NCBI GenBank assembly: GCA_020536535.1
Contig: JAHLWZ010000482.1
Coordinates: forward strand, 1-44,226
Direction: 5' to 3'
From: Pelomyxa schiedti
Taxonomy: Eukaryota; Evosea; Pelobiontida; Pelomyxidae
DNA length: 44,226 bases
The notes under the pieces were generated by a model, which worked only from the letters and a program-made list of their open reading frames with translations, did not search any database and was not told the DNA's origin. A program made the translations under genes and the position numbers. Position 1 is the first letter of the stretch, and every line of letters begins with the position of its first letter. Below are positions 32,487 through 43,879 of the stretch, one piece after another.

Positions 32487-35067
32487 ATGACAAGCACTGA
32501 CTTGGTGAACGAACTGCAGGCGCAACTTACATCAGACACCCTTCTTATCATACTCGTGGATAGCTCCGAATCTGTTGCTGCGAGTTACCCAACGATTGTC
32601 ACGGGGATCCTGCCCCTCATTCTGGAAAAGACACCAGGAATGATACGAAGCATCATCGAATTCGGCACTGCCGTGAAGACGGTGTGCGCCTTCACCAAAA
32701 ACAGCACAGTGCTGATGAACGCGGTAAAAGGAACAAACGTCATGATCCCCCACCCTAAGTTCCCGCACGACCGCTCCAAGGACGTGAAGAGAAACCCAGG
32801 TATGACACACATGGGTGGAGGCAGCAACCTTGCCGAAGGTCTGACGACGTGCATGTGGGCGCTGTTAGGGTCAGACATGCCGAAGACAGCAATAATACTC
32901 ATTACCAATGGAGAGCCCTCCTCGGATATCAGTAAAGCGTACCGTTCTCTCATGGACTTGCGCCCCGTGCTCATCGCAGTGGGGGTGGGTCATGGCGTTG
33001 AGGAACATAAATTTGCCAGCTTGCTCCCCGATGCCCACAGGTTCTTGTCCAGGGACTACACTGGTCTTCTGAGCACTCTACAAGCCCTTCGACCCATCAT
33101 GCCTAAGTTCGAGATAACGTGCAGGCAGATTGGCACTACACTGCAAAATACAACAGACCCTGTGGTGCTGGAAGTCGTCATCTCCCCACTTCTGATCAAT
33201 GGGGTGGTTCCTGCAGTAAGCCTTCTGAGATACAAGATTGAAACTAACTGTACAATGAAAAGGGCACTGTCTTGCACTTCTTGCCTGGATTCTACCTGGA
33301 CGAAGTGGTCAAGACAACTGCTGATGCATATAGGGAGCGTCCTTTTGAGACGACAGTAACACTGAAGCCAGGGCGGTGGGCTAGCTACAAAGGGCTTGTG
33401 CCTGAAAAGGTTCGCTATGAGTGCTTCATGGATGGAACAAAGTACACTGGATACGTGCCTCTTCTTCTTGGTCTGGCACCCTGGGTTACTCATTGTCCCC
33501 CTCTTTTTTCTGTTTTTTGATCACTTCCCTGATAATAGCGTGGTTTGGAGCTGAGTGGCTGCCAGAAAGGAGAGGATTTCCAAACCCAACAGAGATATCG
33601 ATCAACATCCTGGTGTGTTGATCTTGTGCATACACCAACCAACCCAAAAAAAAAAAAAGGTGTGGGGATGGTATGGCTCTGGAAAGAGTGCGTTTTGCAA
33701 TGGACTGGCAACCTCCTTTAGCTCCGGGCAAGACGTACTTGCCCCTTTGCAGGCCTTCAGTATGCCTGGGCACGTCACGGGCAATTACACTGAGCACCCA
33801 CTTGCAGAACTTCTGCCAGGAAACTGCCCAACCGACGAAATGATGAGGAGGCTCAACCTGCGCTTCTGGGATCCATGGGGCATATCTGACAGCAACTACA
33901 AAAAGGTGAGCGTTGTGGACTTCCTGAACGGGAAGGTCCGGCCAGGAACGCCAATGGAGGACTCTTTTGACATCATTGTCGAGCCGGACAAGTCGCGCAT
34001 CATCCACTCTGTCATCGTCATTGTCCCGATTGGTACCGCGGCCAACCCCCAGAGCCTTGAAATTCTCGGAACACACGTGAAGGCCATCATCAGGGCCGGC
34101 AGGCAGCCGATCGTCGTGTGCAACTTCATCAACAGTGTAAGTGATGAGAATGAAGTGGAGGAGAAGGCCAAGAAAATACGCACCGCCATGTATTTGCCCG
34201 AGAGGTCTGTGATCAAGTTTGACAACTACGTTGAAGAGAAAACACGCAACATGGAGAAGGACCTTCAGTACTGGCGAATCTTGAGGCTTGCATACATGTA
34301 ATCGGGTTTTTTTTTCCTCCTTTTTGCTTTTCACTTCGTGCATTTGTTTTTAGGAATGCCATTACATATCTCCTGTCACATCCCAGAGAGTGTTACCTTG
34401 AGGGAACACCGACAACCGCGACTGCTACCACCATCCCAGCGTACAGTCCACCTGACCGTTCGGCCCCAACGACGGCTACACTGGCCGTATTGCTCGACCA
34501 GGTCGAGGTTGTGGACGGAAGCAATGCTCGTGTGACCTCCAATCTGTGGGGAATTCCAAAGTTCGAATCCACCTCCCTCCCTTCCTCATTTCCCAACACA
34601 CGACCTTACATTCCTTGAACAGCAACAAGAAACTTTCCGCCGTGCGTAGTGACGTTGACGAAACGGGAGAGTTCAAGGGGATCTCGCCATGGGTCTTTGT
34701 GGATGCTGCTGATGTACCAGTGCCCACCACAAAGGAGGCGGAGCTCACACTGAGGCAAATCCTGCGCTCGGGAGACACACTCTCAATCAGAGTTCAAATG
34801 AGCACCAAACCAAAGGCGGTCTCCTGCAGCCTGGGGGTTTACCAGGCGAAACCCAAGTCCTCATCCACTCCTGAATACCTGTACGACATCGAAGTGCCGG
34901 AAAATTTCCTGGACAGGTCCGTAGAGTGGCTCACCCAACAGCTGGGAGCTGATATTCTTGTGAGGAGCAGGGTTGCAAAGGTGGCCCCTCCAGCAAGGCC
35001 CAAGGTAGCCCTCAGGAGTGTTGTTGACGTCATCGATGGAAAAACTGTTGTTTATGTGGCGGGATAA
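32487..35067 (+). CDS. vWA-IFI44-like GTPase fusion protein, paralogue B
   Basis: Six exons: 32487-33215, 33263-33470, 33539-33612, 33660-34297, 34354-34560 and 34623-35067, giving 766 aa. Exons 1, 3 and 4 have exactly the same lengths as in paralogue A, and every intron has the same phase; B's introns are shorter (47-68 nt against 49-193 nt). The vWA metal motif is intact here, DSSES at 25-29, unlike A. The P-loop GWYGSGKS lies at about 340-347 and DPWG at about 408-411. An intron falls between the first GTPase strand (ISINIL) and the P-loop in both genes. The canonical NKxD is again absent (VVCNFINSVSD). The C-terminal domain (SPWVFVDAAD to KTVVYVAG) is conserved with A. The tandem head-to-tail arrangement points to local duplication. 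Function is unknown; nucleotide-dependent conformational change is inferred from the motifs. Confidence 0.87.
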
Positions 35068-36581
35068 AAAATGAAAATACCTCCCAGCGTTCCTGTCTGT
35101 TGATTATTGATCTATTACTGTAACCACGGGCTCCAGGGTGCCATGCACCGCGCAGCCCCACGCCCTCCCTGCGGGTTGACAACTGTGCCCCCCAGGCGTG
35201 CACGAGGGTCTTATCACCGCCAGCGTTCATTAGGAAAACCATGGTGGGATGTCATTTTGGGAGTGAGTCTATAAATATCTTGCCCACACTGTAACACCAC
35301 CTGCACACTCGGTCCCACCCTCTGCTGAATGAAGCAAAATATCTCTTTGAGCACAGTGGTGTCTCCATATTTCCGGTAACCAAATCCACTTGATCATACA
35401 TCATCTCATTTAATATCCATTCCCCACTTTAGGCAAAATTGGGCTACGGACTCAACAGTGGACGCTGGGGGCAAACATTTTTTGGCGGTTGTCCTCCGAG
35501 GACTTCCCAGAAAAACTTACAAAACGGGAAGGTCGGTGTGTGTTTTTTTTTCTTCTTTGCCGGATAGGTACCTCTTTCACCACCTTCCTGCGGGTAGTGA
35601 CGTGGGCCGTTGTGGCGACAAGAGAATGTACAGTCGTGTGCCCCCTAGACCGGTGTTCCCGGATATGCGACACTAGAAGAAGAAAAAAAAATGTTTTTTT
35701 TTCCCTTAAACACCCATCAAAGCTTCCCCTACACTCACACTTCAGTCCAACCCAGGCCTGGGAAACAACACTCGTGCAGGTAATCGTCGCCTGCACACAA
35801 GGGGAAGGCTCGCCGCTTCAGGAGACACTGTCCCCCTGATGGCCACTTTCCAGAAAACCTGCATTTTTTTCGCGAACATCAGATCACCCACTCACTCAGT
35901 CGCCGGAGGAAGGGAAGCGCTCAAGCCCTCTGCGTTCAGATGCACGTGCACTCTCCTCCCATTCCTTGCGCCTCCAAGTCTCAAGCTGGACTGTGATTGT
36001 AGCGGAAGCAGACCTTTTTTTTTCCTCTTCAGGTGTCGCAAATCCGGCATCACCGGTCATGGGGGCAAACAGCTCCGCTTTGGGATGCGAATACAATGCC
36101 CCACGTCACGACCCACAGTTTGGTGTCCGCTGCCAGACCCGAGAACCTTTCACCGAACAGATCTAGCCAGAGGCTCAGATCCGGACTTAGACTTTTAGGT
36201 TAAGAGCTTTCTATTGGTAAGTCTATTGGATAGATGTCTTTTCCGGACACTTCTAAGAGTTTTTTTGCCCCCTGTGGGCAATGGATATTCCCACACTTCC
36301 GTCTAGCATATTATTAATATTATTAATAGGCCCAGGCTGCGCAACAGTGAGTAAATAATTCAATTTTCTGGTTATGAAAGGGGGGATTTGATGGTAATTC
36401 TTCTGACATTTGGCTCTTTCCTCAAGAAGGACCGACCGGTTCTGGGACGTCTACGCGTCTTGTACAGTGACCTACACTCAACGCCTGATGGCCTCCTTCA
36501 GCTCATCGAACCTCACCTGGTGATGGAGCCTGTCGATGCCGCACCCTACCTCCGTGACGATCCAGTTCGACGACTCCTTGG
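35068..36581. other. No recognised gene; possible exon fragment at 36,388-36,581
   Basis: The region after paralogue B has overlapping short frames of no clear family. From about 36,420 a plus-strand frame (KKDRPVLGRLRVLYSDLHS, then VMEPVDAAPYL) has ordinary composition and follows an acceptor-like TTTCCTCAAG. It may be an exon cut off by the hAT end at 36,582 and the LTR element beyond. I do not recognise it. Confidence 0.3.
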
Positions 36582-36616
36582 CAGGGTTGTTATTTCAAGT
36601 GAGTACTTGGCAAGTG
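36582..36616 (+). mobile_element. hAT terminus interrupted by the LTR retrotransposon
   Basis: CAGGGTTGTTATTTCAAGT followed by a GAGTACTTGGCAAG block matches the terminus of the hAT at 28,697 in opposite orientation. Only about 35 bases remain before the LTR element; beyond the LTR element lies a MITE, not hAT interior. Confidence 0.65.
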
Positions 36617-36832
36617 TGTAGGGCGAACCCCTATAGATGTCAAAAGCGAAGTCGGTAGAGCGAACAAAGATCGTTCTCTCTTATGTTTCTATAACTTCTA
36701 ATCCTTTAGGATAGTTCTAAACAGTGTGTGTGGTGATGTCACGGCGACTGCTGATAGAACTATAGCCGATCTGGTCCAGTTTGGGTGAGTGTGATTTAGG
36801 TCTGCTGGGTGTGGGTTCTGAAACGGCCTACA
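36617..36832 (-). repeat. 3' LTR
   Basis: 216 bp, TG...CA ends with the short inverted termini TGTAGG/CCTACA. Identical by eye to 41762-41977. In element orientation this is the 3' LTR because the polypurine tract abuts its inner side. Confidence 0.93.
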
Positions 36833-36853
36833 CGTTCCCTCCCTTTCAAACCC
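36833..36853 (-). promoter_or_regulatory. Polypurine tract
   Basis: On the minus strand the bases directly before the 3' LTR read GAAAGGGAGGGAACG, the usual purine-rich primer site for plus-strand DNA synthesis. Confidence 0.7.
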
Positions 36854-36880
36854 GGCGCGTGGGTGGGCTACGGCTATCCC

Positions 36881-38365
36881 TCATTGGCGTGAATGAGCCC
36901 TTTCCTGGCGGGCCCTGGCTTTGTACTCCTTGATGAGTGCCCCACACCCTGTACAATCCTCTTCATACTGCCATGTGTTGTGGTCATCACCCAGGCCCTT
37001 CCACTGAACGAGGAACTGCCTGCCATGGCTCTTCCACCTTTCTCCAACGATGGCCTCCATCCCTTCTGCCCTGGGCTCGCGTGTGTAGTGTATCACCCTG
37101 CGGTGGGGACCTTTGGGGTCAAGGTCGTGCTGGGTGTCTGGTGGATCCTTCGTTTCGGCATCGTCTCCTCGTTCGTGCTGTGTTTGGCCGTCGGCTTGTG
37201 ACCTCCAGTCGTCTCTCTGTTCGGGGGTCTCATTGTGGCTTGTGTGCACCTCACCCCCCACCCTTTCCAGCCCCTCCTCGGGTATTGCGTGCATGGCACT
37301 TGCATAGATGCCCCAAGTTTACCAGTTTCGGGGACTTCTGGCCATTCATAGTCTCGAGCCTGGCAGCCCCATTCACGGGGAGACTTGTGATGCGGTACGG
37401 GCCCTTCCACTTGTTGGCCAGTTTGCCTAGCTCCCTGTCCTTGTGTCCGCCTGTCCATAGGACATACACTAGATCCCCCACCCTGAACTTCCTTTCTGTG
37501 GCTGTTGTGGCTTTGGTGCGCTCGTCATCCCATGCCTGCCGTATGAGCTCTGCTGTCCGTTGCGCCAGCCGCCACGCTTCCCGTACCTTCTTGGTCAGCC
37601 TTTCGGCTTGCCCGCCAACCAAGACCTCCTCACCCGTCCCAGCCATCACCCTGGAGTCCCGGCATTCCTCCCATGCTCGAGGTAGAAAGGTGAAAATCCT
37701 GTTGCTCTGCTAGTTGCCGTGCGGTACGCAAATGCCCTCATTGGCAGGAGCTCATCCCAATTGTCCTTATCCTTGCCAGTGTGTATACGCAGCATTTCCA
37801 CCAGTATGCGGTTGTACCGCTCAGTTTTCCCATCGGCCTGAGGGTGATACGCCGTCGTCTTCCCCTGTTCGATGTGTAGTGCCGTGCATAGCCCTTCCAT
37901 GATCCGGTTCACAAAGTGGGAGCCCCGATCACTAATGATCACGCGTGGGACACCCCATCGGCACACCCAATTCCTTAGCACTGCCCGTACTGCTGACTCG
38001 GCGTCCGGGTGTTTTGTGGCCTTCAATTCCACGTCTCCTGTCAAGTGGTTGATCATCACAAGGATATACGCATTCCCTCATCTGGTGGATCTCAATGGTC
38101 CGATGAAGTCCATACTCATGACCTCCCCAGGTTCACCTGGCACCGCCATTGGGAAGCCCACAGCTGCCCCTTTCCGGGCCGGCGCCTTGGCCACCTTGCA
38201 CTCGTGGCAGCCGTTGGAGTGGCAGGTGATGTCTGCCCCCATGTTCGGCCACCAGAAATGGCCTTTGATGCGGTCCAATGTGTACGCTTCGGAAAGATGA
38301 CCCGCGAAGATGCTGGCGTGGTTATCCTGCATTACCTGTCCCCGCATGATCGTTGGAACAACCAC
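36881..38365 (-). pseudogene. Integrase with C-terminal chromodomain (frame-broken)
   Basis: Read downward from 38365: the zinc-binding N terminus (FAGHLSEAYTLDRIKGHFWW, CHECK), the first catalytic Asp in MSMDFIGPL, then after a frame change the second Asp in IISDRGSHF and the Glu in HPQADGKTERYN. The D,D-35-E set is complete. After another frame change comes the GPY-like region (KWKGPYRI). Last is a chromodomain (near 37,080-36,960: HYTREPRAEGMEAIVGER, FLVQWKG, NTWQYEED) that in chromoviruses directs insertion to marked chromatin. At least three frame changes prevent a single protein as written. Confidence 0.85.
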
Positions 38366-38376
38366 CGCGTGGTAGA

Positions 38377-38964
38377 TCAGTTTCCTCCGGCCCCATAATC
38401 ATCCAGCAGCATTTGCCAGCGGGCAACCCTGGCACACGGGTGTTCCTGGTTCTGCATCCGGGTTAGGGCTTTGTTGTCTGTCTTGACAACACATCCGACT
38501 CCGTGTATATAGCTGCGGAATTTCTTAAGTGCCCACACGACTGCCGCCGCCTCTAGCTCACACATGGTATCATACTTCTTTTCGTGGGGTGTGGTGACCC
38601 TGCTTGCAAGCTCAATAATGCGTTCCCCTCCCTTCGCGTCCATTTGTACCAGTACGGCCCCCATTCCCACCTTGCTAGCGTCCATGTGAATTTCCCGCCT
38701 GAACTCGGAGCTGTAATCGGGGTACTCAAGCAGTAGTTTCTCGGCAATTAGGTGCTTAATGTGTGTGAACGCTTCCTCACAGCGCTCATCCCACACCCAT
38801 GGCGCACCCTTCACGCCCAACTCTCTTAGTGGCACCGCCACTATGGCGAAGTCTGGCACAAACCTTGTGTAGTAGTTCACCATGTTTACGAATGTTTCCA
38901 ACTCCCCAGTCCATTGCCTCGGTTTCGGCCAGCCAGTGATTACCTTGATTATACCCTCGTCCAT
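38377..38964 (-). pseudogene. Reverse-transcriptase thumb/connection and RNase H
   Basis: Begins with the region just after the palm (VITGWPKPRQW, NYYTRFVPDFA) and continues into RNase H with the catalytic residues visible in IHMDASKVGMGAV, CELEAAAVVWA and VKTDNKAL. The preceding palm with the YxDD motif is not present, so polymerase activity is lost. Confidence 0.85.
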
Positions 38965-40450
38965 TCCCTGGCCCCTCCTTGATCACGCCCAGCCGCCGCA
39001 TCGTGTCGATCTCCTCCCCCACCATCTCCTTTTCTTTTGGAGACATGACTTTCTCTGGTCTGCACATGGTTCTGCACGGCTTAATTGGAATGTGGTGCTC
39101 CAGAAGTGTTGTCCTCCCCGGCTTAGCCCGGTCGTTCGTGAACAGGTCACTGAACTCCGTTTGTAGTTGGGTTAGTGCTGCTCTTTGCCCCTCTGTGAGG
39201 TTTTCCCATGTGATGCTGGCGGTTTTCCACTCAGCCTCATCCGTCTGTACTGTGGTGATGAACAGTTGGTTCACCCTTTCCTCTGGGGCGATTTCGTCAT
39301 ATGGGTCCCTAAGTTTCAACAGCATAGGGGGAATCGCCTGTGCAGTGTCGGCCTGTTCCGCGCTTCTCATTCTTTCCTCCTCTACTGTGACTGGCCACGC
39401 CACCGCGACGGGCTGCCCGGCCCTCACCACTAGTGTGGCCGATCCTTTGTTGAGTAGGCCCACGGTCACCACTCGCAGGTCGTCGAGCTGGGCAACACGG
39501 GGGTCCCCAAATGCCATTCCTCGCGGGAGTAGCACCCATCGCAGCCACACCCGCTTTCCAGCATGTGATGGACTTACCGACTCCACCGTGAGCCGGCGTG
39601 TGGTACCCGGTGGTACGTGCTGGTCCATAGTGGCAATTAGAGTGGCCTTTCCGTCGTCGTTCGTGGGGTTGATAAAGTCCCTCTTCCAGTCCCCACAGCG
39701 CACGCATCCTTTTGCCATTGACAGCTCGGCACCCACCTTCCACAGCAGGTCTAAGCCTATAAGGGCTTGGACTGGACACCCTTGGATTATGATGAAGTCG
39801 TGTTGTATCTTTTGCCCGCAAATGTGTGCCTTCATCCTTGCACGCCCCATTGCCAGCACCCGGCCTCCAATGCATGCAATTCTGCCACACCACGGCTCCC
39901 TGGCGATGTCCCCATCAGCCCATTGTATCCAACGGAAGGTGGCCTCATCCAGTATAGATATCGTCACGCACGTGTCCAACGTTAGCATAAGTCTCTTGCC
40001 ACCAATCCTTCCCCTGATAGTAGGTAATGCGGCACCTGATCCCCCATCCTTGAATATGCACACCCTGCCTCGTATCACGTTCTTCTCCCCCATTGGGTGG
40101 GTATCAGTGTCCATCCTCAGGTCTGCCCATGTAACTGTCTTGCGTGCTGTGGTCACTCCGGTTGGTTTCTCAGTGTCCCCAACTGAGCCTGGAAGGCTCC
40201 CCCTTTCTCCACCCAGTGGAGTGCCCATGGTGTCATCTGACACTGATGGGTTGGCCAGTGTAGGGTTAACAACTGCCAATACCACGGTTCCAGGGGTGAC
40301 GTGGTGCCCCAATATCTCTCCATGACTATAAATATTATGATTGTGCGGTGGGCCCAACAATCCAGCCTCACACGTAGGGTTATATTCGAGCGGAGGGCCC
40401 AACAATCCAACCTCTCTCGCCGATTTATTCCTGGTGGGTGCGCCGCCCAC
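38965..40450 (-). pseudogene. Aspartic protease and reverse-transcriptase N-terminal part
   Basis: The frame extends past this limit but from about 38,970 onward reads out of phase with the polymerase. The protease region has LMLTLDTCVTISIL, where DTG is expected, and ALIGLDLL as the second landmark; DTC would not be catalytically normal. The fingers of the reverse transcriptase begin at MSPKEKEMVGEEIDTMRRLG and stop at VIKEG near 38,980. Directly after, sequence corresponding to the thumb appears, so about 150 residues of palm are deleted. Confidence 0.8.
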
Positions 40451-41740
40451 CAGTGTATTAGAGGGAGTGTGTTAGAGATATTAGCACTGCAATACCCAAC
40501 CCGGGTTTGCTTCCAGTTTGTGTGATTGGGGAAACAACCATCTTGCAATCCATTTCTCATTCCCAACGTAGCCTCCCTCATGGTATCCATTAAAACCCCA
40601 GGGCTGACTACCAAAGCCCCTATGTACACATGAAGAAAAAAGAAATGGTGGAAATTAATCATTTATTGGTTTAGGGGTTACTTAGGGTTTTAGGTACGAA
40701 ACTCTCATATCATCCATCTGCCTCTTCATCTGCTCCCATCCCGCCCAACACTCTGTAGGGTGCTGCTCCCTCCATTTATCGCAGTTGTAGATTGTGCCAC
40801 TGGATTGCCGCACAGTCAGCATGGGCTGTGGCAATTCCAAACATGCCCCATCACCACAATTGTTACATCACATCAGCTAGCTCTGCCTTGGTAGCCCAGC
40901 CCCAGACCACCATGGTCGGGGTTGCACAGGTGGTTGTCCTGTCATTGCTCCTCACTTTCCACGAGGAGAGCTCTCTCAGTTCGCTGGCGCTGTTCAAGCT
41001 CCTTCATCAGCGTGTGTGCCTCTTCCTCCCTCCTTGCCTGGTCCACCAGTTCTGGTATAGTGGTGATATCGCCTGCCCAGAGCAAGCCTGCTCATATTTC
41101 TTTCACCATCCCTTCCTGTATTTTAAGGATGAGAGGCCGCCCCACCAGTCCAGGCTCGGCACAATGCCAGCTGCACCATTTTCCTGATGTAGGTGGACAC
41201 CGACTCTGCTGATGATTGCCTAGTTTCGGCCACGTCCCGTCGCAGTCTCTCCATGCCGGCCTCCCCAATGAAGTAGTCGCGGCAGTATTCCAACACCTGG
41301 GTAGGTGAGCGTCATCGGGTATGGCATCGGCCCATGGTGCGGCCACCCCTTTTTATCGAGTTGCGAAGCAGTCGAATAGTCTGCTCATCCATCAGCCGTC
41401 AGTTCCTAGTAAGGTTGGAGAAGTCTTCCAGCCATATGAGCAGGTGGTCAGGGCGCATCGGCGCTGGATCGACAGCCTTCATTAAACAGTTACATGAGCG
41501 ACGAGTCAGCTGGGTCACGCGTTGACATAGACTCCCTGGTCCCCTTCTGTTCGCGCTGGGGGGTTTGTTCGTTTGCGTGACCCTGCTTGGGTTGCGGTCA
41601 CCTTGTATTCGTTTCCATCAAGCCTTTACACGGTGGTGTCGCCGAGTCGAGAGCGTTACGGCGCCCCTTCCTTTTCCTTGCTCCCGCCTTGCTGCGGGTG
41701 TTCCCACCACAATTCTTGGGTGCAATAGGCGTAACAGGGA
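40451..41740 (-). pseudogene. Decayed gag region
   Basis: Minus-strand fragments around 41,480-41,090 (MRPDHLLIWLEDFSNL, AESVSTYIRKMVQLALC) resemble a gag capsid by position and pattern. Several stops and frame changes interrupt it. A nucleocapsid CCHC knuckle is not evident. Confidence 0.5.
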
Positions 41741-41742
41741 TC

Positions 41743-41761
41743 AATTAAGCACTCCACCACG
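41743..41761 (-). promoter_or_regulatory. Candidate primer-binding site
   Basis: Reading inward from the 5' LTR on the minus strand the sequence is CG then TGGTGGAGTGCTTAATT. A PBS normally begins TGG, complementary to a tRNA CCA end. The matching tRNA is not in the window, so this rests on position only. Confidence 0.4.
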
Positions 41762-41977
41762 TGTAGGGCGAACCCCTATAGATGTCAAAAGCGAAGTCGG
41801 TAGAGCGAACAAAGATCGTTCTCTCTTATGTTTCTATAACTTCTAATCCTTTAGGATAGTTCTAAACAGTGTGTGTGGTGATGTCACGGCGACTGCTGAT
41901 AGAACTATAGCCGATCTGGTCCAGTTTGGGTGAGTGTGATTTAGGTCTGCTGGGTGTGGGTTCTGAAACGGCCTACA
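41762..41977 (-). repeat. 5' LTR
   Basis: 216 bp, identical by eye to 36617-36832. It would carry the element's promoter. It abuts the MITE at 41,981. Confidence 0.93.
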
Positions 41978-41980
41978 AGT

Positions 41981-42069
41981 GGCTGAATAAAATAATCAAC
42001 GGACCGGAACGCTGTACTTTTCGTTATCATCGCCCAGGATCGGCGGTCTGGTGTTTTTTTTATTCAGCC
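41981..42069 (-). mobile_element. 89-bp MITE, copy 1
   Basis: Ends are GGCTGAAT and ATTCAGCC, inverted relative to each other. The body is the reverse complement of 42244-42332 with few differences. No coding capacity. Confidence 0.8.
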
Positions 42070-42243
42070 AAGCAACCCTCCCACGGACCCAAAACCAGGA
42101 TAGACTTTTTTTTAGCAAACTTTGGCTGCTTCTTTAGCTTAAGTTAAAAGGGTTTTCCTGAGACTTTGGGGAAAATTGTCTGAAGTGTTTTGTTTTTGCT
42201 CGAGCCTTTAATGCTGCGAAAATGCTGATGGCTGTCGTGATAT

Positions 42244-42332
42244 GGCTGAATAAAAAAAACACCAGACCGCCGATCCTGAGCGACGATAACGAAAATGACA
42301 GCGTTCCGGTCCGTTGATTATTTTATTCCGCC
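42244..42332 (+). mobile_element. 89-bp MITE, copy 2, with empty-site proof
   Basis: Ends are GGCTGAATAAAA and TTTTATTCCGCC. It is flanked by ATAT on both sides (42240-42243 and 42333-42336). The same locus in the copy at 23,550 has a single ATAT and no insert, so this is a mobilised unit with a 4-bp target duplication. Confidence 0.88.
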
Positions 42333-42339
42333 ATATCAA

Positions 42340-43650
42340 AATCAAGTCCACATGTGGCGATCGTCACAGCCAGCGACAATGTTACAATTCATGGTCAACG
42401 CAACTTTCACACATTGGCACAGGCATCCCTTGAAACGCGTCGGCAGGCAATTCCGGTTTGATCCTTTGAACTTGTTGCAAGAAGGTGCTGGCTACAAAGA
42501 GCTGGAGGAGGAGCGGTGTGATTTGTCCCACAGTTATGCCCTTTCTCTGTGGAAGTTATACCACAACGAAGGAAAAGACGCTGCTGCCGAAAAATTACAC
42601 AGGTCCTTCTCACAGCACTTTAAACCCAAGTAAGTAACTCTAACTGCCCCCAACACTGCCATTTTTTTCACTCTTGCAGTTCGAAGAACTTTAGGGTGTG
42701 CACTTTTCTGCAGCACTACTGTGGGAAAGTTCTAGGGGGACCAAAGGCGTTATCGTACTTGGCCTCTGACAACCTTAACGAGGTTATAACACCTAGAGAT
42801 ATCTCCAAAGTATTGCTTGTGTAATTTTGTAGAATATTTGCATTTATTACCCCCTAACAGCCTCGTAGGGAATTTTCTTGCTTAAGTTGTCCAAGAAGGT
42901 TAAAAGTGCAACCCCAGGTTTATCAGTTGCTGTGGAACGGTATCAATACCACCTAGAGCTGAAATCTGTTGTCTGGAGGGCAGAGCAAATTGTTTTTACA
43001 GATGAGAAAACATTTGATTCTGGTGATATTACCAAGAGGTTGGAGGAATGAATTATTATTATTTATTTGTTAATTAAAAAACAGAATGGGAAATTATGGC
43101 TACTCTCCAATAAATGAGCGACTTCCCACAACAGCCCGGCTTGTGCATCTCCCTGTTCCAAAATATGGCCAGGTACTGCCAATCATCTATTATCTTCTTG
43201 TATTCATACCGATTTAGATCGAAGTCATTGCAGCCATAGGAGTTGCGCAGCCTGGGCCTATGCTAGACGGAAGCGTGGGAGATATTGGAGCCATAGCTTT
43301 TTTCTTTCAAAAGGCCGCCTGGACAAGGAAGAGAAAGTCCAGTTTTATACCCGTGTGTTACCTTGTCATCTGTCCCCACATCCTGGTAACTTCAACATCC
43401 TCCATAATGTCTACTCACTTTTCCTTAGGCGCTAACAGTGTTGTGGTATTAGATAATATGCCCCAGCACAGACAACAAACACCAGAGATTGCTTCTGCAA
43501 TATCGGCAGCTGGAAGCTTTATTGCATGGAATCCCCCAGTTCCCAGACCTAAATTTAATTGAGAAGTTCTGGGATGTGGTTTCAAGTCGAATCACACAGT
43601 TGCACTTGGAATTACTGACAGGTTTTACTTGGTTCTACTTCATTCATGAT
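42340..43650 (+). mobile_element. Tc1/mariner-like DDE transposase gene with introns
   Basis: The N-terminal exon (from 42,355 MWRSSQP; RFDPLNLL, EGKDAAAEKLHRSFSQ) probably holds the DNA-binding part and ends at a consensus donor (CCCAA|GTAAGT near 42,630). Later segments carry VVWRAEQIVFTDEKTFD (first catalytic Asp, near 42,975-43,020), SVVVLDNMPQH (second Asp, near 43,440) and PDLNLIEKFWDVV (third acidic residue, near 43,545). Several short introns or frame changes are needed between them. A frame change between the second and third catalytic blocks near 43,530 suggests inactivation, unless it is a sequence error. Shorter copies lie at 20,589 and 23,373. Terminal inverted repeats were not identified. 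Confidence 0.75.
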
Positions 43651-43879
43651 CTAACTTTGCCGCGAACAGGTAAGTATGGAGTGCGGCGATGTGCGGATGT
43701 TGACGATCTAATATTCTGCTTGGAAACAACATGGATGTCACGCCATTCATTGCATGGTGTGGGGTTAGATTGGCCTCACTGAAACAACTTGTAAAAAAAA
43801 AGACTTTTTTTCCGCATCACAAGTTTTGGTTTTCATGGTATTGCGTTGAATGGGGAGGCTCTTGTGGGCCTTGTAGACA
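43651..43879. other. Link between transposase and acidic repeat
   Basis: No domain recognised. It probably belongs to the same element because the acidic repeat beyond it is shared with 10.2 kb. Confidence 0.3.

Larger units (their letters stand above)
36612..41981 (-). mobile_element. Ty3/gypsy chromovirus LTR retrotransposon, non-autonomous
   Basis: Two 216-bp LTRs, identical by eye and each TGTAGG...CCTACA, bound about 4.9 kb of internal sequence read on the minus strand. Flanking AAGTG or AGTG repeats (36612-36616 and 41977-41981) are the target-site duplication; the shared A leaves 4 or 5 bp. Order on the minus strand: gag relic, protease, start of reverse transcriptase, RNase H, integrase, chromodomain, the order of chromoviruses. 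The reverse-transcriptase palm is missing and several frame breaks occur. Confidence 0.92.

Noticed and set aside
34556-34575. GTTCGAATCC, tRNA T-loop-like
   Set aside because: It lies at the start of an intron of vWA-GTPase B; no T-stem, anticodon arm or acceptor stem can be formed around it.
38979-40325. 448-codon plus-strand open frame
   Set aside because: It lies opposite the retrotransposon protease/polymerase frame, has Ser/Pro-rich shadow composition and no domain; it is an antisense artefact.
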